Positions 8,080-14,402 of a stretch of 16,811 bases of DNA are shown here, in pieces; the first letter of the stretch is position 1, and every line of letters begins with the position of its first letter. The notes under the pieces are model-generated. The model was not told the DNA's origin and did not search any database. It worked only from the letters and a program-made list of their open reading frames with translations. The stretch comes from Ruminococcaceae bacterium UBA7135 (GTDB taxonomy: Bacteria; Bacillota; Clostridia; Oscillospirales; Ruminococcaceae). The stretch covers positions 1-16,811 of the forward strand of contig DKXD01000031.1 in assembly GCA_002492075.1 (NCBI GenBank), written 5' to 3'. Position numbers and translations under genes: made by a program.

Positions 8080-9729
8080 TTATTTTTTGAGAACGAATTG
8101 CGAGGTGAGTTCCTGCAAAAGCTGTGCTTGTGAAAACAGTTCCGCGCTGACTGCGGCGGCTTCCTCGCTGCTAGCGGAGTTGGTCTGCGTGACCGTGGCG
8201 ATCTGCCCCAACGCTTGGTTTATCTGCGTTATGGAATCCGCTTCATCATGGACTGCGTCCGCGATAACGCTGATGTTCTCGTTGGAGTGTGTTACCTGAT
8301 CGATCGTTTTCTTTAATGTGTCGGATACCGCGTTCACTATTTCGCGACCTCTGTTGGACGCGTTCACACAGTTATCGATAAGGACTTTGGTGGCTTTGGA
8401 CGCTTCGTCCGATTGTGCTGCAAGACTGCGGACTTCATCGGCTACTACGGCAAAGCCCTTGCCCGCGTCGCCCGCGCGAGCCGCCTCAATTGCGGCGTTC
8501 AGCGCGAGTATATTGGTCTGAAATGCGATATCTTCGATAGTTGCGATGATTTGCCCGATTTGTTCCGAAGAACTGCTTACGTCGGACATGGCGTCCGTCA
8601 TTTGCTTCATTTGCTCGCTGCTTTGAGCAACCTGTTCGCCGGTAAGCCGCGCGTGTTCTTTGGCTTCATTTGCTGTTCCCACATTCCCCTGAGCGCTCTT
8701 ATACAGCTCGTCAAGCGTCGCATACAGTTCTTCGGTAGCGCTTGCCTGTTCGGTAGCGCCTTGCGCAAGTGATTGGGAGTTGTTGGAAAGCTGCTCGGCG
8801 TTTTCGGAGATCTTCCGTTCCGCGTTCGCTATATTCCCCAGCGTTTTTGACATGGTATCGGTAAAGCTTTCTATAGAGTTCTGTATGCTTTGGAAATCTC
8901 CTATATAATCGGTGAACGTATGTACGTTGAAATTTCCGTTGGAAAATTCTCCCATTATTCTGTTAATATCGGCAACATATTTTGATATTTGAGACATTGA
9001 GGTCGTCAGAGTGTGGATAAGCTCTTCCACCTCGTCTTCCGATTTATATTCCATATTGAAGCAAAGCTGACCGTTTTGCAGCACACGGCTGTTATTTGTG
9101 ATGTTTATAAGAGGTTTTACAACGTGGCTCAAAACGTATTGAATAAGGCTTATCAGGCATATCAAAGCAAGTGCCAAGCATACCCCGGATGTGATATGCA
9201 TTATCGTGACAGCATGCGACATTACACTAAGGCTCTCTTGATTAAGTTCGCCGCTGCGTTCTATAATGCTGTCGATTTTTGAAACAAGAGTTGTGAGGTT
9301 GGCTTGAATGGTTTCCTGGAAATACTTCTGCGCTTCGGCGGGATCGCTGCCGTAAAGATCGAGAACATGGGTGGCAGATTGGTGAAGCTCCTTGTGAAGC
9401 GGCTCTATCTCATTACGCAGAGCGAGTATCGTCGGGTCGTCCGTATCTGCGTTTCCGTAAAGCCATTGTCCAAGCACGCAGGTCGTCGGATCCTTGCTTC
9501 CGGTAAATTCCGTACCCGCATACAATGCATTGCTCAGGTTGGCTATCCACTTATAGTGTGCGGTTTCGGCGCGCTCTGCGCGGTCAAGCAGGGCGTTAGT
9601 CTGAGACGAGGCTTTGTTGTTGCGGTCGATACGTATCGTGTTGATTGTCGTCATAATGCTGAAAAGCAACACGGACAATAGTGCCGCGATAACGCGAAAT
9701 CCAACCATTACCTTAATGCTTTTTTTCAT
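8080..9729 (-). CDS. Methyl-accepting chemotaxis protein with extracytoplasmic CZB-like domain
   Basis: A 549-aa chemoreceptor. TM1 is at about 8-28 and TM2 at about 170-198. Between them, residues 51-155 form a helical sensor with the CZB pattern: H58 in HYKW, C84 in CVLGQW, and H112 and H116 in LHKELH, the His-Cys-His-His zinc ligands of that family. Two HAMP-like stretches follow (about 199-248 and 255-298), then the signalling coiled coil with the kinase-contact tip around QTNILALNAAIEAARAG (404-420). There is no C-terminal NWETF-type pentapeptide for tethering CheR/CheB. ATG at 9729 was chosen because GGGGGAAG lies just upstream and the TM helix follows; an upstream in-frame extension to 9855 runs through the promoter. 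It would control CheA through CheW. No other chemotaxis gene is nearby, so it is an orphan receptor. Ligand inferred: zinc or an oxidant acting on the Zn-thiolate. Confidence 0.92.
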   Translation of the reverse strand: MKKSIKVMVGFRVIAALLSVLLFSIMTTINTIRIDRNNKASSQTNALLDRAERAETAHYKWIANLSNALYAGTEFTGSKDPTTCVLGQWLYGNADTDDPTILALRNEIEPLHKELHQSATHVLDLYGSDPAEAQKYFQETIQANLTTLVSKIDSIIERSGELNQESLSVMSHAVTIMHITSGVCLALALICLISLIQYVLSHVVKPLINITNNSRVLQNGQLCFNMEYKSEDEVEELIHTLTTSMSQISKYVADINRIMGEFSNGNFNVHTFTDYIGDFQSIQNSIESFTDTMSKTLGNIANAERKISENAEQLSNNSQSLAQGATEQASATEELYATLDELYKSAQGNVGTANEAKEHARLTGEQVAQSSEQMKQMTDAMSDVSSSSEQIGQIIATIEDIAFQTNILALNAAIEAARAGDAGKGFAVVADEVRSLAAQSDEASKATKVLIDNCVNASNRGREIVNAVSDTLKKTIDQVTHSNENISVIADAVHDEADSITQINQALGQIATVTQTNSASSEEAAAVSAELFSQAQLLQELTSQFVLKK

Positions 9730-9777
9730 AGTACTTCCCCCTTTTTGGTTTGTCGTTTTGTGATATTTAACTATTAC

Positions 9778-9814
9778 AAAAAAGGCGCACGGCATCGATC
9801 GGGGTGTCTTGCGC
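9778..9814 (-). other. Leader hairpin followed by U6 upstream of the chemoreceptor
   Basis: On the minus strand GCGCA (9814-9810) can pair with TGCGC (9789-9785), and six T residues follow (9783-9778). The stem is only five base pairs with a 20-base loop that can partly self-pair (CGATCG). It resembles a weak attenuator within the roughly 110-base leader but does not match any riboswitch I can recall. Confidence 0.25.
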
Positions 9815-9846
9815 TGATTGCAATAATATAAATGAGTGCTATCATT

Positions 9847-9875
9847 ATTATACAATGTATTAAAGCAAATGTCAA
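9847..9875 (-). promoter_or_regulatory. Sigma-A promoter of the chemoreceptor gene
   Basis: Read on the minus strand, TTGACA (9875-9870) is followed after exactly 17 bases by TATAAT (9852-9847). Both boxes match the consensus perfectly. Transcription should start near 9840, giving a leader of about 110 bases. This is a vegetative promoter rather than the sigma-D type that often drives motility genes. Confidence 0.85.
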
Positions 9876-9960
9876 GTGTAATTTACGATTTAGGGGAAAA
9901 TCTTTTGATTGGCAGAGTATGAAGTCGGTCAAAGCCATATAAAATGCGTTATTTTTTAAA

Positions 9961-10092
9961 TCACTTTCTAAGTTTTTCCAATGCTCTTTTTCGGTCCTCG
10001 ATACGTATGACCGCGATATTCGAAGCTCCCGAGTTTGGTCGCTGCTGTCGTAACAAAATATCCCGATGACGCGCTGCTCTGATCGTCCGATT
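9961..10092 (-). pseudogene. Possible 3' remnant of a gene, ACT-domain-like tail
   Basis: The minus strand has a 43-codon open stretch ending in TGA at 9963-9961, closed upstream by a stop at 10095-10093 and with no credible start. Its last residues, SNIAVIRIEDRKRALEKLRK, have the look of the final strand and helix of an ACT-type domain. This may be the tail of a gene lost by deletion. The similarity is by eye only and the stretch is short, so it may be chance. The rest of the 9876-10120 gap holds nothing else I recognise. Confidence 0.2.
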
Positions 10093-10145
10093 TCAAATTA
10101 CAGGTGAAAATTTTATGAATTGTTTACCTTGGTGTGATATTTATG

Positions 10146-10154
10146 TGATATAAT
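10146..10154 (+). promoter_or_regulatory. Extended -10 promoter upstream of the truncated regulator and MATE gene
   Basis: TGATATAAT at 10146-10154 is an extended -10 element (TGnTATAAT). No good -35 lies at 16-18 bases; TTTACC at 10123-10128 is 20 bases away. A repeated TGTGATAT (10133-10140 and 10144-10151) overlaps the element and could be an operator half-site pair, though that is speculative. It would drive the 49-codon frame at 10189 and the MATE gene. Confidence 0.55.
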
Positions 10155-10188
10155 ATAAGCATGAATTAAAAAACAAGGGGGTGACATT

Positions 10189-10338
10189 ATGCTCAATATT
10201 CTTATTGCGGAGGATAATGCCGATATGCGCGAGTTGTTCTGTACGGCGCTGTCCGACAGCGAATACAAGACGTTCCCTGCCTCGGACGGTACATTGGATA
10301 TTAAAGGCGCGGAATTTACGGTAACGCTGCTGCTTTAA
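10189..10338 (+). pseudogene. Truncated response regulator joined to a histidine-kinase-like tail
   Basis: A 49-codon frame starting ATG at 10189 behind a strong AAGGGGGTG site and ending TAA at 10336-10338. Residues 1-34, beginning MLNILIAEDNADMRELF, match the first strand and helix of a receiver domain, including the acidic pair ED (8-9) used for Mg binding, but the phosphorylated aspartate and everything after are absent. The last residues, GAEFTVTLLL, look like the final strand of a histidine-kinase ATPase domain, which usually ends in FTVTLPL. The simplest reading is an internal deletion that removed most of a regulator-kinase gene pair and fused its ends in frame. It cannot work as a response regulator. 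Its stop overlaps the ribosome site of the MATE gene, so it may now act only as a leader peptide coupled to the transporter. Confidence 0.65.
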
Positions 10339-10353
10339 AGGAGATACTTATCG

Positions 10354-11727
10354 ATGGAAGACGAAAAGAAAACGCGGTTATTTGAGACCGTTTCAATACC
10401 AAACGCGGTTATGACATTATCCGTGCCGACAATGATAAGCGCGCTTGTAATGGTGATATACAATCTCGCGGATACTTACTTTGTGGGAATGTTGAACGAT
10501 TCCGTGCAGAACTCCGCGGTGACGCTCGCTTCGACCGTTCTGCTGGCGTTCAACGCCGTGAACAACCTGTTCGGAGTGGGTGCGTCGAGTATGATGAGTA
10601 GGGGCTTGGGACGAAAGGACTACGATACGGTTTACAGAAGCTCCGCGTTCGGATTTTACTGTGCGCTGTTTTGCGGGGTATTGTTCGGCGCGTTTTGCAC
10701 GATATTCAAAACACCGCTGCTGAAAGTTCTCGGCGCTGACGAGATAACTGCCGCTGCAACGGGCGGTTATCTCAAATGGACGGTGAGCTGCGGTGCTGTT
10801 CCCGCGATCCTCAACGTAGTGATCGCGTATCTTGTCCGCGCGGAAGGCTCGTCGCTCCATGCGAGTATCGGCACGATGAGCGGCTGTCTGCTGAACATCA
10901 TACTCGATCCGCTTTTTATTCTGCCGCAATTTCTTAATATGGGCGCGGCGGGCGCGGGTCTTGCAACGTTTTTGTCGAATTGCGCGGCGTGCCTGTATTT
11001 CTTCATTTTGCTGTTTATCAAGCGCGGAAAGACTTATGTTTGCATCAAGCCCTCAATGTTTGGTTTCAAAAAATTTGTTATGCTCGGCGTTTTCGCGGTG
11101 GGGATCCCCGCGGCAATACAAAATCTTCTCAATGTCACAGGAATGACTGTGCTGAACAACTTCACTTCGGATTTCGGTTCGGACGCGGTCGCGGCAATGG
11201 GAATATCCTATAAAATAAATATGGTGCCAATGCAGATATCAATGGGCTTGGGACAAGGCATAATGCCACTTGTCAGCTACAATTACGCAAGCGGGAACGT
11301 TCCCCGAATGAAAAAAGCCGTGACCTTTGCAATGAAGATATCAATTATTTCATTATCTGTTGTTTCGGTACTTTACTTTATTTTTGCGGGAGGGCTTACC
11401 TCGCTCTTTATGAAAAGCGAGGCGGTCGTGGCATACGGCACGAGCTTTTTGCGCGGAATGTGCATCGGGATACCGTTTTTGTGTGTGGATTTTCTCGCGG
11501 TGGGCGTATTTCAGGCATGCGGTATGGGAAAGAAATCGCTGCTTTTCGCGATACTCCGAAAGATCGTTTTGGAGATCCCCGCGCTGTTTGTTTTGAATTA
11601 TTTCTTCCCGCTGTACGGGCTTGCTTACGCGCAAATGACCGCCGAGATCATTCTCGCGGCAGCGGCGATAGTCGTATTGATGCGCATTTTTAGGAAACTC
11701 GAAAAAAATATGCCGTCCGATATGTGA
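10354..11727 (+). CDS. MATE family multidrug/sodium antiporter
   Basis: A 457-aa integral membrane protein with about 12 hydrophobic helices in two homologous halves, the usual size for MATE transporters, which expel organic cations or drugs in exchange for Na+ or H+. Visible family motifs include ADTYFVG (39-45), RAEGSSLHAS (162-171), NIILDPLFI (181-189), and GLGQGIMPLVSYNYASGN (298-315) at the start of the second half. The ATG at 10354 has AAAGGAG at 10337-10343. It lies only 15 bases after the truncated two-component frame and probably shares its promoter, so the lost regulator pair may once have controlled it. The gene appears intact. The substrate cannot be told; no terminator is evident after its stop. 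Confidence 0.92.
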   Translation: MEDEKKTRLFETVSIPNAVMTLSVPTMISALVMVIYNLADTYFVGMLNDSVQNSAVTLASTVLLAFNAVNNLFGVGASSMMSRGLGRKDYDTVYRSSAFGFYCALFCGVLFGAFCTIFKTPLLKVLGADEITAAATGGYLKWTVSCGAVPAILNVVIAYLVRAEGSSLHASIGTMSGCLLNIILDPLFILPQFLNMGAAGAGLATFLSNCAACLYFFILLFIKRGKTYVCIKPSMFGFKKFVMLGVFAVGIPAAIQNLLNVTGMTVLNNFTSDFGSDAVAAMGISYKINMVPMQISMGLGQGIMPLVSYNYASGNVPRMKKAVTFAMKISIISLSVVSVLYFIFAGGLTSLFMKSEAVVAYGTSFLRGMCIGIPFLCVDFLAVGVFQACGMGKKSLLFAILRKIVLEIPALFVLNYFFPLYGLAYAQMTAEIILAAAAIVVLMRIFRKLEKNMPSDM

Positions 11728-12012
11728 CTCTAAAGCAGCAATAAAGCCGCATAGTTCTCCTAAAGGCACGATAACAGTCGCCGAGTTTAATCTTTTCCAA
11801 GTATCCTGTGGCAGATCGACGAATTCACCGATAAGCCGACTGTTAAGGTCGACTGCAAAAAGCCGGCGGAGGATTCCGCGCGTATTTTTACAAAACTGTC
11901 CGATTGCAGCTGCGGTGTGATGTCCTAAACAACGTAAATTTGCAGATAAGTGAACGGTAAAGCTCAGTATATCCATTTCAATAACAGGTCATACTAATTT
12001 TAAATCATTCTG
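11728..12012. other. Unexplained intergenic stretch with a protein-like minus-strand frame
   Basis: This gap contains no terminator, tRNA or repeat that I can see. On the minus strand a frame opens at ATG 11976 and reads about 83 residues before entering the 3' end of the MATE gene, where it continues antisense to 11353. The 83-residue part has a protein-like composition (for example AVDLNSRLIGEFVDLPQDTW) but no recognisable family and no convincing ribosome site. It may be a decayed gene fragment or chance. A shorter plus-strand frame across the same bases looks no better. Confidence 0.25.
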
Positions 12013-12014
12013 TT

Positions 12015-12020
12015 GGAGGA
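12015..12020 (+). promoter_or_regulatory. Ribosome site that decides a TTG start
   Basis: GGAGGA at 12015-12020 is 7 bases before TTG at 12028. An earlier in-frame TTG at 12013 overlaps this site and cannot use it. The choice of 12028 gives a protein opening MLKQEYFKGWYFK, which matches the usual N-terminus of the family. Confidence 0.75.
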
Positions 12021-12027
12021 AAGAGCG

Positions 12028-12873
12028 TTGTTAAAACAGGAGTATTTTAAGGGGTGGTATTTTAAATGCACCTCGGAAAATCAAACTATTGCCTTTATTC
12101 CGTCGCTTCATTATTACGGCGGCGAGAAAAAGATTTTATTGCAAATGATCACGGATAACGAAGCGTTTTCTTTGTCGTTTTCCTATATGAGATATAGCGA
12201 AAAAATTTTGTCTGTTATTATGGGAAGAAATATTTTTTCCGAAAAGGGAATTAAACTCGATATTGAAACAGATAAACTGACAGCGAAAGGCGTTTTGCGT
12301 TTCGGTAAACTTACGCCTATCCGATATGATATTATGGGACCGTTTAAATTTGTGCCGTTTATGCAATGCCGTCACAGCGTTTACAGTATGTCCCACCGCG
12401 TTGACGGAAAAATAACGCTCAATGGAAAGAAATATGTATTTCTTAACGGAGCGGGATATATCGAAGGCGACCGCGGAACTTCGTTTCCAAGCAGATACAT
12501 CTGGACGCAGAGCGGATTTACAAACGGCTCGCTTATGCTTTCGGTTGCGGATATCCCCGTTCTCGGTTTTGGTTTCACGGGAATTATCGGTATTGTTATG
12601 TTGAACGGAACAGAACACCGTATCGCGACATATCTGGGGGCGAAGTTAAAGCATATCGGCGATAATACAGTCATCGTATCGCAAGGAGATTATGAGCTTA
12701 CCGCAAAGCTTATCAAGAAAAACTCTCACCCTTTGTCCGCACCGATAAATGGAAAAATGAGCCGTACTATTCACGAAAGCGCTTCCTGCACGGCTTTTTA
12801 CGTTTTTTCATACAAGGGAACGGTTTTATGCAAGTTCACAAGCGACCGAGCGAGTTTTGAATTTGAATATTGA
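12028..12873 (+). CDS. Tocopherol-cyclase family protein
   Basis: A 281-aa protein resembling the tocopherol cyclase family (PF14249). The N-terminal FKGWYFK (7-13) and the central GAGYIEGDRGTSFPSRYIW (141-159) are the hallmark segments of the group; plant members close the chromanol ring of vitamin E. The rest is a beta-rich, lipocalin-like fold without signal peptide or membrane helix. Anaerobic clostridia are not known to make tocopherols, so the bacterial substrate is unknown; the fold suggests a hydrophobic ligand. Start is TTG at 12028 with GGAGGA upstream. The base composition seems more AT-rich than the neighbours, which could indicate separate acquisition. It converges on the Rieske oxidoreductase gene and shares its hairpin terminator. 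Family confidence is good; function is open. Confidence 0.8.
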   Translation: MLKQEYFKGWYFKCTSENQTIAFIPSLHYYGGEKKILLQMITDNEAFSLSFSYMRYSEKILSVIMGRNIFSEKGIKLDIETDKLTAKGVLRFGKLTPIRYDIMGPFKFVPFMQCRHSVYSMSHRVDGKITLNGKKYVFLNGAGYIEGDRGTSFPSRYIWTQSGFTNGSLMLSVADIPVLGFGFTGIIGIVMLNGTEHRIATYLGAKLKHIGDNTVIVSQGDYELTAKLIKKNSHPLSAPINGKMSRTIHESASCTAFYVFSYKGTVLCKFTSDRASFEFEY

Positions 12874-12904
12874 TAAAACCGTAATGTCGGCAAAACAGAA
12901 GTGA

Positions 12905-12939
12905 TTGCGCAAACCGTGTCAAGATCACGGTTTGCGCAA
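12905..12939. terminator. 14-bp perfect hairpin shared by convergent genes
   Basis: TTGCGCAAACCGTG (12905-12918) and CACGGTTTGCGCAA (12926-12939) are perfect inverted arms around a 7-base loop. It lies just after the tocopherol-cyclase-family gene (stop 12873). The right arm also encodes the last residues of the oxidoreductase and the stop codon (12927-12925) sits at the arm-loop junction. The flanking T-tracts are short, so it is an imperfect but plausible two-way terminator. Confidence 0.75.
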
Positions 12940-14247
12940 ATTTCCGTTTGCGGGATTATCGAGCAGTTTTCCGTCCTCGGTAAAGCGCGAACCGTGACAG
13001 GGACAATCCCATGAATGTTCGGCGGGGTTTCGTTTCAGTGCGCAGCCCATATGCGGACATCTCGGCGCGGTCGGCGTGAGCAAAGTTTTAACGGCATTTG
13101 CACCGTTTATCCAAAGCTGTTTTTTGAGCATGGAACGGCTCGGGTCAAATACCTCGGCGTATGGATCTTCCTTACCGAGAATTTTGCCGCGAAGTATCTC
13201 GGCTGCCGTCATAGCGCCTGTCATTCCCCACTTGTTAAAGCCCGTTGCGACATACATATTCGGAGTGAACTTGGAATAGTTGCCGATATACGGTATGCCG
13301 TCAAGCGACATACAATCCTGTGCGCCCCATGAGTATTTTATAGGCGAATTCGGATAATTTTTTGCGGCGAATGCTTCAAGCTCTCCGCGTCTGCACGGCA
13401 TGCCTGTTTTGTGCGCTCCGCCGCCTATAAGCAGCAGGTCGCCGAAATTGCGGAAAGACAGTCCGTTCGTGTCGCCGTCCATATAAATGCCGTGGACGTT
13501 CGGGGCGTTTTCAAGCGCGATAACGTTGGATCGGCTTTGATAGAGCTTCAGAAAATAACTTCCGTGTGTGTTGACAAACGGAAAGTGTGTGGCGACGACG
13601 ATCTTATCGGCGGTTATTTTTGCGTTTTTCGATAACGCGGTGCCGCTCTTCAGATCGATTATGCGGGTGTGCTCAAATATGCGTACGTTTCCGTTCCGTT
13701 TGCAAATTTTGCCTATAACGCCGCGCAGGAATTTTAAAGGATCGAATTGAGCTTGATTTTTAAATTTTACCGCGCCCGCCGTTGAAAATGGCAATTCAAT
13801 ATGATTGCAAAATTCCGCGGAAAACCCGATTTTCTCCAGTGCTTCGATCTCTCGCTCAAGGGAAGCGCGGTCGTTTCGAGAATAGATATAGCTGTCAACT
13901 TTTTGAAAACCGCAGTCAATATTGCGGCATAACGCGGCGATGTTTTTAAGCGCGTTTTGGTTGGCTTCAAGATACATTTTCGCTTTTTCCGCGCCATATC
14001 CGCTGAGAATTTCTTGATATATAAGCCCGTGTTGAAATGTCACCTTTGCGGTCGTTCCGCGGGTAACGCCGCCGCAGATACGATCGCTTTCGGCGAGTAC
14101 GCAGGAAACTCCGCTTTTTTGCAGCTCATACGCGGTCAGCAGCCCCGCTATCCCGCCTCCGATTACAAGAACATCGGTTTTTATCTCTCCCGAAGCGGAA
14201 GGAAATTCCGGCATTTTCGTGTGTTCCCAAACAGATTTGTTACTCAT
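12925..14247 (-). CDS. FAD-dependent oxidoreductase with C-terminal Rieske [2Fe-2S] domain
   Basis: A 440-aa cytoplasmic protein. Residues 24-360 are a DAO/glycine-oxidase-type FAD domain with the dinucleotide-binding VLVIGGGIAGLLTAYELQ (26-43) and a C-terminal FAD contact segment VATGFNKWGMTGA (333-345). Residues about 375-440 are a Rieske domain with all cluster ligands, C397 and H399 in CPHMGC and C415 and H418 in CPCHGS, plus the disulfide cysteines C402 and C417. Such fusions in Bacillota probably pass electrons from an amine or hydroxy-acid substrate via FAD to the iron-sulfur centre; the substrate is not known. ATG at 14247 is preceded by GGAG ten bases upstream. It is monocistronic, bounded by hairpins at both ends. 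The protein is a little shorter than the roughly 500 aa usual for the type, but no motif is missing. No clear promoter was found in 14248-14363. Confidence 0.9.
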   Translation of the reverse strand: MSNKSVWEHTKMPEFPSASGEIKTDVLVIGGGIAGLLTAYELQKSGVSCVLAESDRICGGVTRGTTAKVTFQHGLIYQEILSGYGAEKAKMYLEANQNALKNIAALCRNIDCGFQKVDSYIYSRNDRASLEREIEALEKIGFSAEFCNHIELPFSTAGAVKFKNQAQFDPLKFLRGVIGKICKRNGNVRIFEHTRIIDLKSGTALSKNAKITADKIVVATHFPFVNTHGSYFLKLYQSRSNVIALENAPNVHGIYMDGDTNGLSFRNFGDLLLIGGGAHKTGMPCRRGELEAFAAKNYPNSPIKYSWGAQDCMSLDGIPYIGNYSKFTPNMYVATGFNKWGMTGAMTAAEILRGKILGKEDPYAEVFDPSRSMLKKQLWINGANAVKTLLTPTAPRCPHMGCALKRNPAEHSWDCPCHGSRFTEDGKLLDNPANGNLRKP

Positions 14248-14363
14248 TCAATTTGATCTCCAATGTGTTTTTTATTATTGTTTACCAAAACTCGGGAAAC
14301 ATTCGGTGTTTTGCAGGCGGTTTTACAAAAAACAACGGGAATAGTATAAAAGATGCCGTGAAA

Positions 14364-14392
14364 TAGCGGGGCGGCAAATTGCCGCTCCGCTA
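14364..14392 (-). terminator. Terminator of the TPR/TIR operon
   Basis: TAGCGGGGCGGC (14364-14375) pairs with GCCGCTCCGCTA (14381-14392) around AAATT; 11 of 12 positions pair and the other (14370/14386) is G-T on the plus strand and C-A on the minus strand. It lies 10 bases past the stop at 14403 and on the minus strand is followed by TTT. A longer ATTATTTTT run flanks the other side, so it may also stop plus-strand transcripts. Confidence 0.7.
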
Positions 14393-14402
14393 ATTATTTT
14401 TA

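Noticed and set aside
9730..9846. Riboswitch in the leader of the chemoreceptor, such as a cyclic di-GMP type
   Set aside because: I could not find the conserved tetraloop/receptor or core bases of any class I know, and the leader before the weak hairpin is too short for most aptamers.
9730..9855. 42-codon N-terminal extension of the chemoreceptor
   Set aside because: It would run across the leader up into the -10 region and lacks a ribosome site. The ATG at 9729 has GGGGGAAG upstream and leads straight into the first membrane helix.
11353..11727. Minus-strand frame continuing from the 11976 ATG through the 3' end of the MATE gene
   Set aside because: It lies fully antisense to a clearly coding MATE segment with family motifs, and its residues here are rich in His, Arg and Gln typical of a shadow frame. 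Only the part outside MATE was kept, as uncertain.
14343..14348. TATACT on the minus strand as -10 box of the Rieske oxidoreductase
   Set aside because: No -35 of any quality lies at 16-18 bases; that position falls in the GC-rich operon terminator.
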